Positions 35,967 through 48,556 are shown, counted from the stretch's first letter. The stretch is 64,000 bases of DNA from Centroberyx gerrardi (GCF_048128805.1 NC_136001.1:2663501-2727500), one strand, 5' to 3'. Notes: generated by a model from the sequence alone, not told the origin. Made by a program: numbers and translations.

Positions 35967-37221
35967 TTGCATTTACCACTGCCACTACTCCCTTTACTGG
36001 CTGTAGCTGTTTTCTGTTTCCCCAGCATCTACTACCGGACTCTGTCCGACCCTCTAACAATGGTAACCACCACTGAAATCACCTACATCAAATCTAAACT
36101 ACTACCGATTGAGCAGCTCATCAACGACCTTCTTCAGCGACAAACAGAGCTCTGTTCCCAGCTAGCTAGCCTGGAACCTGCCAATAGCCAGCTACCCTCG
36201 ACTGAGGAGATTGCAACTCACCAGGATGTCGTTAGCCCTGCTCCCGGCTGCTCCACCTGGGCGTCAGTGGTGAGAAGTAGGAGAAGAGTTTCACTTCCTC
36301 TTTTCAATCCACTGGGATATGAAGAGGTCTTGCAGCTATCCAGCCACTTTGCTCCCCTTGCTGACCTCATTCACAACCTAGCATCGCCGTCCATAAATGG
36401 AGCTGACCGATTTACACCAGCCCCCAAGAAGTGTTCTCTTCCGTGCGGCATCATCCCCTCCAGCTCCCAGTCCGGCTCTCCCAGGAGAAAACGGGTGTCA
36501 AGCCCTACATCGGAGCCCAGCACACCTGAAGCTACCCCCTCTGTAGTGTCCAGCTGTCCAGTGCCCCCATCTGCCTCTCCCCTGGCCCTGGATGGCGAGG
36601 CCACTCCCCCAGAGCGAAGCAGACCTGCTAGCATGGCTAACATGGCTAGCATTGCGGCCAGTCCGGCTACTAGCCTCCCACCTCCAAACAGTCATCCTCT
36701 GTACAGCGGTGGATGTGATAATGGCCCACCTGTGATTCTGGTTGTTGGCGACTCCATTATAAAATTTGTCAACCTCCCTGGTGCCATTACTTACAGTCTT
36801 TCTGGTGGTAAAGTAGAGAAGTTTATCAAGCTCATTCCCACACTCATTGACCACCACCCCTCTGTCCACACCGTGATAGTACATGCAGGAACTAATGACG
36901 TAATAGCCAGACAATCAATCAAACTTCACTATGAGCTTGAATCATTAGCCTCAACCATTGAGAGCCTAGGAAAACAGTGTATTCTGTCCGGCCCAATCCC
37001 AACACTGATGAACAGCAATGAACGTTTTAGCCGCCTCTACAGTCTGCATCACTGGCTTTAAAACTTTTGCACCGCAACAGGCTATGGTTTTATTACTACT
37101 ATTATTACTTTTGGACTAAACAGGACCTATTCAGAAGGGATGCGCTTCATCCCAACAGGAAAGGGACCAAGCAGTTGATCTCTAATTTTATTCACCACAT
37201 AGTTTTCAACTTACCCTGACA
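35967..37221 (+). pseudogene. L2-like LINE ORF1 with SGNH esterase domain, plus strand
   Basis: The frame 35967-37061 starts with an ITYIKSKL...EQLINDLLQRQ coiled-coil-like segment, then a Pro/Ser-rich region, then VVGDSIIKFVNLPG (block I), VIVHAGTNDVIARQ (catalytic block III) and CILSGPIPTLM. It stops after HHWL, but the next frame continues with TKQDLFRRDALHPNRKGTK, the final D-x2-H block, to about 37215. So the esterase is complete except for a frameshift near 37060. SGNH esterases are known in ORF1 of CR1/L2-type LINEs. Confidence 0.75.
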
Positions 37222-37416
37222 AGCACCTCAGCAAGACCCTACCCAGAAATCTACCCTCACCTAAATTTCTAGCAGTCTGGGTCCTGCTGGCAAACAAAAT
37301 GACTCTACCTTGGCCCATAGCAGTCATCCTAGACCCTCATGTGTCAAGAAGATATGCTTATACACTCTTCTTTTCATCTACGTAGACAGAATTTTAGACC
37401 CAAGAGAGTCTCAAGC

Positions 37417-38953
37417 AACAACCTGGTACAAATCAATTGTAGTAAAACACACAGTGCCACCTTCGGCCTACTCAATATCAGGTCCCTCTCCAAAAAAACC
37501 TTCATCTGTCAAGATTTCATCCTGTCTAACAACATGGACCTTTTTTTGTGAACTGAATGCTTCGACTGCTACCAATTTCTCTGCTGCTATCAGGTCCTCC
37601 TCGTTAGAAATGGGGCCTATTCAAGATGTTGACTTAATGTTAAACAACTTTAACAGCACCTGCTCCATGATTCTGGAACATATTGCCCCATTTAAACATA
37701 AAAAAAACTCCAAGTCCTCACATCCATGGTTATCTGAGGATCTGCGTGCCTTAAAGACGGAGTGTCGCAAGGCTGAGCGGAGGTGGAGAAGGTCTAGACT
37801 CACAGTCCATTTTTTAACCTTAAAAGATTTAATGAAAAGTTTCAATGCTGAGGTCAAGAATGCCAGAGCGCTTTATTTCTCTGATCTTATTCTTAAAAAT
37901 CGTAATAACTTAAGAGTCCTATTTAATGTAATCAGTTGTACAACTGATGCCCTCCCCTCTGCCAGTATTGATCACACCCCAGAAAAGTGTGAAGAATTTG
38001 TATCTTTCTTTGTGAACAAAAAAAAAGACGGATCCTTGCCAGTTACGGCTGCTACCTCGTCTAATTCTTTTAACTTTTTTGATACAGTGTAGAAGTGGCA
38101 GGAAAGTTGAGACGGACAACTTCTCTCATTGACTACACCAACTCGTGTGTCATTTATTTTAACCACAGAGCAAGACAATTTACTTTGCGCTCAAAAACAC
38201 AACATACGTCGAGCTGACTTCAGACTCAGGAAACCAGACTTTCTTAAAGGGACCGTGTCTACTTAACCCTGAGAAGCACACAATATAACTGTGTGTGTTA
38301 AACATACCCAAACCACAGATTATGGTGAATAATGTCCATAGAGTCCGCCACAACAGTTTCTATTGAGACCCTTACTGAGGCTATAACCAAAATGAATCCC
38401 TCCTCATGTGCCCTTGACGTCTTACCTGGTAGATTTTTTAAAGAGGTATATCCATCCATCTGCCCATTTATTTTATCTATAATTAATGCATCTCTTATGT
38501 CTGGCACTGTCCCAGCGTCTTTTAAAAAAGCTATCATTCAGCCGCTATTGAAGAAGCCATCCCTAGATCCTAACTCATTAAACAACTACAGACCTATTTC
38601 TAAACTACCCTTTTTCTCTAAGGTTTTAGAAAAGATTATAGCAGAGCAATTGGATTTCTTTGCAAGAATGGTCTGTTTGAGACCTTTTAGAGTACATCAT
38701 AGTACAGAGACTGCGCTCCTCAAAGTGTTGAATGACCTGCTTTTAGCTGCTGATGCTGGCAAAAACCTCTGTTTTAGTTCTTTTAGATCTTAGTGCGGCC
38801 TTCGACACAGTCGACCACACTATTTTATTGGATCGTCTTAAAAATTGGGTGGGATTCTCCGGTACTGTTTTAAAATGGTTTTATTCCTATTTTGGGCAGT
38901 GGCTGGTAAATTTGTGTGGCAAAACTCAGTCACAATTGAGTTACACCCTTTAA
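37417..38953 (+). pseudogene. L2-like LINE ORF2 with endonuclease deleted, RT truncated
   Basis: At 37465 the frame reads FGLLNIRSLSKKTFICQDF, the start of an APE endonuclease, up to NNMDLFL at about 37548. It then jumps straight to sequence that belongs after the endonuclease (DLMLNNFNSTC..., HPWLSEDLRALK). The catalytic core is missing. The RT follows at 38332-38793 with LNNYRPISKLPFFSKVLEK and HHSTETALLKV, then a frame change to [20 protein letters not shown] (first catalytic Asp), and ends near 38953 before the YADD block. The copy is dead, with an internal deletion and a 3' truncation. Confidence 0.75.
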
Positions 38954-39332
38954 AAGTATGGATGTATTAAACTCGGTTCCCACAGTAACTGTCCTCTCTG
39001 ATTATGTCCGATATGTTTTTCCCACGGCTTGGTACGCTGTTCCGGGAGTGAATTTGACGACGTAACGCGTGTTCTGAAAAAATAAATACAATAATACAAT
39101 AAAAACACAATACCGGTGGCTGTACCTGTTTTAGGAGCTTAAACTACTGGCTTGGTTCGTTTTTATGACCAAAGTTTTCCGGCTGGGCGGTGTTTGGACC
39201 TTCGGGCACAGTCCTTAAAAACAGAAAACTCCACTCAACCGGGATGACGGCCCACAATAAACAAACGCACAATCAAATGACAAGCACAGACAGTTTAATC
39301 TGAGCTGCGGAGCTGACAGGTTGTGTTGTGAA
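38954..39332. other. No gene recognised between LINE and hAT-like fragment
   Basis: Junction sequence after the truncated LINE. No motif, repeat border or RNA gene could be identified. Confidence 0.35.
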
Positions 39333-40177
39333 AATGTCGAGAAAGAAGAAACTAGACATTCTTTCCTATTTTCAACCCAATGTGAGTGATAAAACAATGT
39401 GTTCAAGTGAATTTAACTTGTTTCCATGAAGTAGCACCGTTATGAGCAAAGCTAGGCTAATGTATTTCTGCCTTTCACACCATCTTGACATTCCAAAACA
39501 GCCCAATGGACAGAAAGCTATCCATCAATAATTCTGTCTGTTTTCCGACGGATCAGTGTGGTCGCAGTTAGTGGTATTCAACACACGCGCCGTGGACCTG
39601 TACAGGATCTGTACTTGTTTTTCTTTGCATGACCACCTAACCTTACTTCACGACACAATTTGGAAATTGACAGTTTTGACATGAAATCTCGAAAGTTGTG
39701 TATCGCGTTATCACCACTACTCTTTCGCTCGTTTTTGTGGGGTTAGCTCTATGGGTTAACTTGACGCCGACTGAGACTGTGAAAGTGGAAGAATGTGGCG
39801 GTATATAGCAGACGTGAAGAGGCCAGGGGACACTAATAATGAAAACAGTACAGGTGGTGTGTCATTGCCAAATAAGGAGACAACGTCATGTCCCAAAATA
39901 AAAAAAAAACATATTTCAACGAGAAGTGGCGACATGATGAGGCAGGCAAGTCGCGCGACTGGCTTGTGTTAGAGCCGTCTAGCCAAATAATGCATTGCTC
40001 CCACTGTCGACTCTACGCCCCGGACAACTGCAAGAAAAAGTGCTTAAAACTTAATTTGGAAGCTATTAAGGTCTAGCATGAAGACGGCCCATATGGAGAG
40101 GATGAAGATCCTGTTCAGAAATGCTCATGCGATCGGCAAGAAAGGAAGACCATTCCGGGATCATGTATGGATGTGCA
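39333..40177 (+). pseudogene. hAT-like transposase N-terminal fragment (ZNF862-like)
   Basis: A short exon at 39333 reads MSRKKKLDILSYFQPN before a GTGAGT donor. At 39888 a second reads KKTYFNEKWRHDEAG...DWLV and MHCSHCRLYAPDNCKK (a CxxC zinc-finger half). After a stop and frame change, 40075-40177 reads MKILFRNAHAIGKKGRPFRD up to a GTAAGTT donor. These resemble the N-terminus of hAT-derived ZNF862/KRAB-like fish proteins. The DDE part is absent and the frame is broken near 40074. Confidence 0.5.
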
Positions 40178-40397
40178 AGTAAGTTACATAAGTTTTTAAA
40201 GCCTGTTAATACTGGCTAGCTAACGTTGGTTAACTTTAAACTTAGGTAGATAATGTTAGCATGCATGGCTAACGATGCATGGCTAATGATGCATGACTAA
40301 CGCGAACATGAAAATGTTTTTCAGTTGTGCAGGGGTTAATTAACTCTTTACTGTGAACATGAACATGTTGGTTAACGAACATTCACCCAGTTATTAG

Positions 40398-40514
40398 TGT
40401 GCTTGCTGTAGGCAAAGCACACTATTACAATCCTCTTGTGCTTGCTGCATGCGAAGCACACTATTATTATCTTGCATACTTATTATTGTGTGATTGCTGA
40501 GTCAGCAATCACAC
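40398..40514. repeat. Cluster of three short palindromes
   Basis: GTGTGCTTGCTG...GCACAC near 40398, GTGCTTGCTGCATGCGAAGCAC near 40440, and GTGTGATTGCTGA-G-TCAGCAATCACAC at 40488-40514 (13-bp arms, one-base centre), separated by ATT triplets. They look like one dispersed fish repeat family rather than regulatory sites. Confidence 0.6.
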
Positions 40515-40991
40515 TTAGAATCAAAATTCTCTTTTCCCTGGATTCCTTCGCATCTATCCATATAGGCTCATTTCCGTCTGACTAAATTTTCCGCCATTTT
40601 GAAACTTTTCAAAATGCTCCTCCTACAAATTTTGTCCAATCTTCACCACATTTAATAGACAGCATATCTAGACTGTCCTGCACAAATGTGCCAAGTGGTT
40701 TTTTGATATTCCATACCGTTTTGAACCCATAACTCATGAACACATTATGCTATCTCAACCAAATTTGCTACAATTGTGCATGTATCACCTCTGAGCCAAC
40801 CTGTATTATATTGGGGGCGCTACAGCAACCTTTTACATTTTAAATGGTCATAACTCGTGACTGTAAATCGTACACTACATAGACATATCATACATCAAAG
40901 TGTGTGGCACATTGAGGGGAAGTGTGCTATTACTTTTCTAAGAGATCCATCATAAGGTTTTTGAGATATTCATGATTAAATGCCATATTTT

Positions 40992-41059
40992 GACTACTAC
41001 TACTACTACTACTGCTGCTACTACTACTACTACTACTGCTGCTACTACTGCTACTACTA
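40992..41059. repeat. ACT/GCT triplet repeat
   Basis: ACT units with interspersed GCT; simple repeat. Confidence 0.95.
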
Positions 41060-41720
41060 GCCACAAAAGGGCGACATCACTCCGCACAAAAACCTCATCC
41101 TAACAAATCCAATTAGCCCAAATTAACTAACACAGGAATTAGCTGCTGTCCAGAAAACAAATAAACATTTTAACTGTCACACATATACAGGCCATTTTAG
41201 AATAACAGTTTATTGTATTGAAAATAGTTTTTTATTCTGAAATTCACCACCTGAGCTTTTGATCTTTTGATCAGTAAGTAACAGTTGAGTTTTACATTTA
41301 TTTTAATGCTGTAAAAGGTTTGTTTTCTGGAGTAAAACCAACTTACATTTCAAGTTACAATAGGTTCCGAAACTTCAAAAACCTTATTTTCCAGCAACAG
41401 TAATATTAAACAATAATTCAATATCACCGTGACTTTTAGAACCTGGCTAAGACGTAATATTGTCAGTATTTGTTTTTTTGTATTTTGACACTGTAAAATT
41501 AATTATTTTCCTTCTCATCATTTCAGCTTGATATTTTCTGTTATACAAAAATTGGGATTTTGAATATTATTAAAATAAAATAACTTCATAGATTGTTTCA
41601 TAAACAAAATAACATCTGATTTTAACATATGTTCAACCAATTCAGGAAGTGGATATTCTTCAACTTTCAAATATCGACAAACCCACCGGCATGAGAAGGT
41701 TGTCCTGTCTAACCTATAGG
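41060..41720. other. No gene recognised
   Basis: AT-rich sequence left of the first THAP unit. No exon or repeat border is supported. Confidence 0.35.
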
Positions 41721-41721
41721 C

Positions 41722-41808
41722 GTATTTCATGCGGCCGCCATCTTGGAATCGAAAGCGAGGCTACGGTGGGAGCCCCCAAGAGGAAATCCCCTCGGAAATC
41801 CCGGCTGC
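41722..41808 (+). repeat. Left terminal sequence of unit 1 (candidate TIR)
   Basis: GCGTATTTCATGCG-GCCGCCATCTTGGAAT, then GAGGCTACGGTGGGAG and GGAAATCCC. The same order appears, inverted, at the right end (49925-50002). Both ends carry CGCCATYTTGG, which also fits a YY1 site, so they may be both transposon ends and promoters of the genes they flank. Confidence 0.6.
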
Positions 41809-41875
41809 GGGAGCTAAACAACAATGGCGTGGACTGCCAACCTTGAGCTGTTACCAATGTTTACAATTGTTTACA

Positions 41876-42703
41876 ATGAACGATGTAGAAAAATGGGCCG
41901 AGGAGGGATCTCGAATACTAAGAGCAGTCTTGCTGAAAGGCTACAGCAATTGGATTGAAGGGTACATCACTGATATCGAAGGTAAGGTAACGTTTTTTGG
42001 GTTGTGTGACTTAGGCTAGTTATGTCGGTGAGCAAGTAAGCTAACGTTATTATATTAGCCTAGGGAACGGCTTATCATAGTCTTGTATTATCGTTAGATT
42101 GCACAATACGCACATAAGCTTTTGAAAATGCATTGTATTTGTTCGAGCTTTGCTTTGCATTAGCTAACGTTAGCCGTTTACTTAAGTTACTCTGTGCTGT
42201 TTGTTAATTGGTCTGCTAACGTTTGGTCATCTTATCCAACGATTTTACAGTCAGGAGGAGCGAGGCAGGCAGTGTTGTGAGGGCAAGGGCATTTCGCTCA
42301 ATGAGGAAAAATGACACCCCTTACAATGTTCAGGTAGCTGGTTAGTAGGCAATTTAGTGCTTAAGTTCAAGTTCAGACGTTCATGACTTTATCACCTTTC
42401 CTTGCTGGAGGACAACATACCACAGGAACCAGTAGCATATGCTTGATTAAGAGATGCATATTATGCATCTCTTATTATATTATGCATATTACTGGGTGTA
42501 TATTATTCATGGTATAATGAACTTCAGGGTTTGTTTGATAGATCTAGGCTACTACTAAATTGTTTCTTTAAGGGTATGTTAACTCCCAGCAGGGCCAGGT
42601 ACAGGTGCAGCTTGAGATCAAATGGATCATGGGTTTTCAATGAAGAAATAAAACAGCAGCTAGCCAAGCAGCACTCTGATGACATAATACTGTAGCTGAT
42701 GTT

Positions 42704-42758
<55 letters not shown>

Positions 42759-43982
42759 CTATTGAAAATCCATAAATCTACACAATACACAACTTGGTAT
42801 ATATTAAGTTTGTGCTTTTTGCTTATACTTTTTATCAGACACTCATGGTACATCATGGAAGGGGATTACACTTACACTGCAAGATAGGCCTATGAGTTTG
42901 AAACTGATCTGTTCCAGTTGATAGACTTGACATTGAAGTAGTCCTTTCCAAAGAGTTGTAAAAGATGACCAGTCAGGACATGAGAACACTTCCATGATGT
43001 TTGTTCTCCATTAAATGGATAATACATAACAAACTCTGATCTCTGTGCCCCCTAAAGGCACAGTATGTAGTTTAGGGAAGGGTAATTGGACTGTCCCATC
43101 ATTATTTTTCCTGAATCCTCATTTCCCCAAACAACATTCTGGAGCTTTTAGGTTGTGGCTAATTAAAATAAATAATGACTTGTTTAACTTGATTCTTTCA
43201 CTGTGTTACCAGGTGGATTTTCCGTCTGGAGGCGCCTTCATCGGGCAATCAAAGTGCAACTGCAAAGCTGGACTGAGTCACTGCAATCATCAGATTGGGC
43301 TACTTTATACTCTTGCACATTTAATTAAACTAGGCTACAAATCTGTACCACCTACAGTTAGTAAAACCTCACTGCCACAGACATGGCATGTTCCCTCACG
43401 TACATTGGGCTTGACACAGCAACCTATTAATACAGTAAAAATATCTAAATTAAAGCCACCCACAGCTAATCCACCCCCAAAGAAGTATAAAAGAATTTGT
43501 GATGGCATCGTACCCAACCTCTATTGCCCCGTTCCAGTCCCCCTACCAAGTGATCAATTTGCACGCGACCTTCAGAAGAACCTCGCTGACATTGGAAGCA
43601 ACAGCCAAATGTACAGTCTACTGCTGGCATCAAGCAGACACCCAGTAGATAAAGTCGCAACTGAGTTTGGAAACCTGCCCCGTGGATCAGTGTTGACCTA
43701 TCAAGTACTCACCCTGCCCACCACCACCACTGACCACCACTCTGCATTTCCTCTGCCACCACAACCATGCAATTATGCAACAGCTCTCAACAAAGATGAG
43801 AGTATCTACTACTGCGGCATGGCTGTCACCCTCTCTGATGCCGAGGCACTGGAGATCGAAACAAGGGGGCAGAGCACAAGCAAGACCTGGCACCATGTCC
43901 GCTCCCAGCGTCTGACATCTGGTTTTAAGAGGATAGTCTCAAGGGTGGCAGACTTCGACAGCTTGGCAGCCAGGATGCAGAG
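41876..43982 (+). pseudogene. SWIM zinc finger/YqaJ nuclease-like protein, cut by hAT
   Basis: Exons 41876-41981, 42251-42333 and 43213 onward; donors GTAAGG and GTAGCT, acceptors TTTTACAG and TTACCAG, phases consistent. Exon 1 starts MNDVEKWAEEGSRIL...NWIEGYI. Exon 3 has a SWIM finger, CNCKAGLSHCNHQIG (CxC...CxH), a Pro/Lys-rich linker, then ETRGQSTSKTWHHVRSQR and SGFKRIVSR, which match the N-terminal part of YqaJ/lambda-exonuclease-like domains. The coding frame is lost at 43983, where an hAT terminal repeat begins, so the G-D-ExK catalytic residues are missing. Such SWIM-YqaJ proteins occur as partners in eukaryotic DNA transposons (I recall ISL2EU-type). The gene converges on the THAP gene at 49198-49858. 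Confidence 0.65.
42704..42757. repeat. TA dinucleotide repeat
   Basis: About 25 AT units, in the second intron of the YqaJ-like gene. Confidence 0.97.
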
Positions 43983-45008
43983 CAGGGTTCCCGCAGCTCC
44001 TTAAAAAGTCTTAAAAGGTCTTAAAATAAAATCAGGGAAATTAAGGTCATAAATTGTCTTAAATTTACCGTAAATTTGCTGTAGGTATTAAATTTGCAGA
44101 TGGTGCATTTAAGGCTGATGGGAAAATTGTCAAGCACAGTGGCCTACCGTAAAACGTCTAGTAGCGTGTATTTGTTTGATTAACTTAGTGACAATGAGAG
44201 ACTCTGCCATTAATAGAAGTTTTACGTTACGTTTACGTTACGTTACGTACAGGCGTTGATGTCTGGCTGCGTGTCATCTTTTCGTTGTCGTCAGTCGTGG
44301 TTGCTAGATAGGGATGGGCCAAGATGGGGAAATGCAAGTTCAATGAAAAATGGTTGGAGGAAGATAAGTTTCGGAGGTGGTTGGCGCCGGCAGGAAACGA
44401 GGCTAGGTGCAATTTATGTCGAAAGACGTTCACGTTAGGGACCATGGGGGTGAAAGCCGTTGAATCCCACATGAGATCTCAAAAGCACCAGCAATACGCA
44501 GCGGCAACTAGTGGTTGTGGGCTAATGCCTGCATTGTTTGCACATGGCAGACCTGAAAGTTCAGACTCCCTTGTAACTTCTCAGCAGTCGGCTTTGAGCA
44601 GTTTTGTGTCACCGCCAGAGACACAAAGGGCTGAGGTGCTGTGGGTTCTCCACATGGTGAGCAGGCACCATTCATTCAAATCGAATGATGACATACGTAG
44701 CGTCTTTGCCGCTATGTTCCCTGATGGGGAATGCAAAGTCATTCACCTGTGGTGAAAATAAAACCGCCTATATCGGCAAATATGGCATCGCCTCGTTCAT
44801 TAAAAGAGAGCTATCGCGCAGCGTTAGTGAGAAACCCTATGTGGTAATGTTCGACGAAAGCATGAATAAAACAACAAAGAGCAAGCAAATGGATCTCCAT
44901 CTGAGGTACTGGACCACTGATGAGATGGGCACCCATGTCATCTCCCGCTATTATGGATCGCAATTCATGGGCCACTCCAGAGCCGAGGACATGTTGGATC
45001 ATTTCAAT

Positions 45009-45390
45009 GTAAGTAAGCTGTGTTCGAAATCGCATACTAACGTACTATTCATACTAAGTATGACGTCAAATTGAGTATGTAGTGCGGTCCAAAGCTCCTG
45101 TGCTAGCGGTGTAAACACCAACACTCCCCCGGTGCTCCGAGCTCCCAGTCCGGGCAGAGTCAGCTAATAGGACCGCTAGCTGCACGGCTAACTGAGCTAA
45201 CCAGCTAACGGCAGCCACAGTTAGCAGCAGTTAGCGGTTACTTTAGCAACAAGTAAAGCTATCTGTCCATCAGGAAACTTTGTAAATCACCGAGAGTTGA
45301 GGCAGCGCAGCCATCATTATTATCACAATTAAGTTATCAATGGGTCATGTTTTTGATCTCTCTCTCTCTCTCTAACCCTCTGTCTCTATA

Positions 45391-45430
<40 letters not shown>

Positions 45431-45992
45431 GCTATATAAGCACAACCATTATTATTATTATTGTTGTTGTTGTTATTAGGCTAATAGAACCTTCCATTAA
45501 AGACGAGATGAAATGAAAAATGCCTTTTTAACCCTTTTAGATCACATCCCCGGTCATACTGTGCACCTATTTAACAATATATGCCAAAAAAAATACCAAA
45601 AATCAATTTCATTGTATTCTTATATCAAAATTCAATCATGTTTTCTTCCTGTAAAACAAAATATGCCGTGTGCTTACGTAAGCATGCCCGTAACTAATTT
45701 CAACCAATAATATCATGACATCCACCCATCAATCAATCTTCAACTTTTAGCGCACAGAGCTAAGAGGCTAAGATTCATTAGTTAGCTAGCTAGCAACAGC
45801 ACACCCACTTTTCAACGTTCAAATCAAATTCCTCCCAACGTTATGTCCCGCCTGTCTTTCCTGTTTCACTCGGAAATACATCACGATACGGAAGTTAGAT
45901 ACTCTCGAAATGCCGTTTCATCTCGACTTTAACCTAATGTGGATTACTTGGCACATTGAATTGATCATTTCCTCCTTTTTTCAAATGTGCAG
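45009..45992. other. hAT intron holding repeat sequence
   Basis: This 984-bp intron begins GTAAGT and ends TGTGCAG. It contains CGAAATCGCATACTAACGTA near 45023, a fish miniature-element-like end, GCTAGC-rich sequence, CT and TA simple repeats, and no exon. An inserted non-autonomous element is likely, but I could not pair its ends. Confidence 0.4.
45395..45433. repeat. TA dinucleotide repeat
   Basis: Alternating TA run, in the hAT intron. Confidence 0.95.
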
Positions 45993-47425
45993 GAAGGTAC
46001 AAAGGAGCTGGATCTGAGCAACATGCTCTCTCTGTCAATGGATGGGCCCAACGTTAACTGGAAGTTTGTTGAGCTCTTACAAGAGGAACACAGAGAGCAG
46101 TGTGGTGGAGCCCAACTACAGATTGTTGGGAGTTGTGGCCTTCACATGATGCACAACTCGTTCAAGAATGGCTTCGCGGTGTGGCAAATTGAGAAAGTCC
46201 TCAGAGCCCTGTACTACCTGTTTCATTGTGCACCTGCAAGGAGGGAAGACTTCATGTTGGTGACCAAGTGTGGTACATTTCCTCAGCCATTTTGTGGGCA
46301 CCGTTGGCTGGAAAACCTGCCAGCAGTGGAGAGAGCCATTGAAATTTGACCATTTATCGTCACCTATGTGGATCAAGTCAAAGCCAAGAAGCTCCCCAAC
46401 CCAAGGTCGTCATCATATGACACCATCGCAGAAGCCCGGATGGATCCCATTATCCTGGCGAAGTTGCACTTCTTCATGAGTGTGTCAAGAAGTTTTCAGC
46501 CATTTCTCGCAAAGTACCAGAAGATGCCCCGATGATTCCCTTCCTCGGCAAAGATTTGGAGGATCTGATCAGGGTAGGCCTAATGAGTACTACAAATGTA
46601 TTAAAATGGTTTAGTCGTTCAAGCACCATTAATTACAGAGGAGACGAACAATTAAACAAAGTAATGAGTTTTCAGCATGTTGAATTGGTTTGTAGTTAGT
46701 ATTGTAAATACTGTACCTTTTTCCAATTATAAATTTAAGCCTATGCTATTCTATTTTCAGAGCCTTCTCAGACGCTTCATAAAGCGAGACGTCCTTGATG
46801 TTTCCCCAGTAAAACTGGTCAAGCCTGATGTGACTGACCAAAAGCTTTGGGTCAGTCCAAAGCAAGTGGACATTGGCATGGGAGCCACAGCTGCCCTCAA
46901 GGTAACTCTGATACATTTATTACCTTAGATGACTTCAACAATGTGCTATAGCAGCTGCAAAGTCACTTGAGCAGTGAAGTAATTATGTTGAAAAAGTAAG
47001 AGATTAGATGATTTGTTTAGACATCAAGCAGTTGGCATATTAACTGGATTTGTCAAATTTTGTGTAGTGTAAGTTACACATAGAGTTTATTTGGTGTTTC
47101 AGGCGACACTTGTGGCTTTTGTGCTTTTGTCAGGGAATGTCAGGCAGTCAGAGTGGTGGAAGTGAGCGTGATGCATAACTGTTCATGCGAGACAGCCAGA
47201 GTGCTCTGTCAAAAATTTGTCAGAAGATTCTATTAAAGTGCCCAATGAAGTACCCCACTGTCCGAAACATGATGTGCCTGGACCCCCCAAAGATGCACTC
47301 TAAGCCAGACATGTGCCTGCAGAAAATGCCCTCATCATGAAATTTGTGCAGGACAAGAAGTTGTCAGGAGTCACAGCGGGTAATATATGTAGACATAAGA
47401 AATTAACAACTAGCCTAGTGTTTGC

Positions 47426-47627
47426 AGGCATGTCCAAACTATTCCATAAAGGGCCGTGTGGCTGCAGGTTTTCATTCCAACCAAGCAGGAGCACACCAGG
47501 CTCGACTCATTTAATCAACTGATCTCAGTCTTCAGACAGTTGATTAGTCGAATCATGTGTGCTCTTGATTGGTTGGAACAAGAACCTGCAGGCACACGGC
47601 CCTTTATGGAATAGTTTGGACATGCCT
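47426..47627. mobile_element. 202-bp foldback miniature element inside the hAT gene
   Basis: The ends AGGCATGTCCAAACTATTCC and GGAATAGTTTGGACATGCCT are perfect complements, and the pairing continues through the AAAGGGCCGTGTG/CACACGGCCCTTT and GCAGGTT/AACCTGC blocks, so arms exceed 45 bp. It is in an intron of the broken hAT transposase. No clear target duplication. Confidence 0.88.
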
Positions 47628-47644
47628 GGCATAGGGAATCTTTG

Positions 47645-47746
47645 GGCACCTTCTCTAAATGTTATTAACCTGCTCTCCTCAATGTCTTTGACTAAGGCAC
47701 CTTCTCTAAATGTTATTGACCTGCTCTCCTCAATGTCTTTGACTAA
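47645..47746. repeat. Tandem duplication, 2 x 51 bp
   Basis: Two adjacent 51-bp units starting GGCACCTTCTCTAAATG, differing at one base (TTAACC versus TTGACC). A recent local duplication. Confidence 0.93.
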
Positions 47747-48556
47747 GATGATGTTATTTTTAATCAACAAATTGCCATATTTTAGATGTCAAGTTATACT
47801 AGCCTATTATTTTGCAGTTCAGCATTTTATAAGTGTTGTATTTTATCATTGAAAACATAGCCTAGTATGAGTCATAACAAATGTCTGTAGGCCTAATATA
47901 TGTTCTTAGACATAATAATTGAAATATAGTTGGAAATCTGAGATTAATTTTCCAGAGTATATTGAAAATAAATCTCATGTGATTTCCACAAGATATAATT
48001 TTAATTGGAAAATATTACAAATAATGTGCTTGTCTTTATCTAAATGCAGGTGATGAGATTGCACAACAATTTCAGAAGTTCCTCTTCAATGAGGCCAGAG
48101 GAGAGGAATTTATAGCCTTCAGTGTGTTGGATGGAAAATCGAGAGTTGACAGCTTCCTGCACAAGGCCATGAATGAATATGCAGAACTTTGGAACTTTGT
48201 GGAAAAGCAGTTGCTTCTGTCCCATGGACAAGCTACTGTGGAGCGTGGGTTCTCCATAAACAAGGAGGTGGAGATGTGCAATATGGAGGAGGACACTGCA
48301 GTCTCACAGAGACTAATCTGCGTGAGGGTGTGTGGTGGAGTGGTGAAGGTGCCACTAACTAAAGAGCTGCTAAATGAGTGTGCAACTGCACGCAACCGGT
48401 ATAGGATCCACTTGGAAGATGAGAGGAAGAAAAAGGGAAAGACAGAACAGATGGGCAAGAGAAAAAGGGCTGAAGATGAGCTTCAAGAGCTACGCAAGAA
48501 AAGAAGCACAATCACAAGTGTATGCGAAACTCTAGAAAAGGATGCAGACAGCTTTG

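Larger units (their letters stand above)
43983..48556 (+). pseudogene. hAT transposon inserted in the YqaJ-like exon; broken transposase
   Basis: The 5' end CAGGGTTCCCGCAGCTCC starts exactly where the YqaJ frame is lost; the 8 bases before it (ATGCAGAG) would be the target duplication, not found again. Transposase pieces: 44324-45008 (GKCKFNEKWL, a BED-like finger CNLCRKTF...SHMRSQKH, then DESMNKTTKSKQ), 45993-46573 (LSMDGPNVNWKF, CGLHMMHNSF, FCGHRWLEN), 46761-46901, about 47230-47380, and about 48050-48556 with LLLSHGQATVERGFSINKEV (dimerisation region). Introns have GT-AG borders. Frameshifts near 44740 and 46525 and a TGA at 46347-46349 (for a Trp) make it inactive. No 3' terminal repeat is seen; the C-terminus runs into a foldback element at 48557. 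Confidence 0.75.

Noticed and set aside
42524..42856. Minus-strand frame with poly-Tyr/Ile
   Set aside because: Translation of a TA microsatellite.
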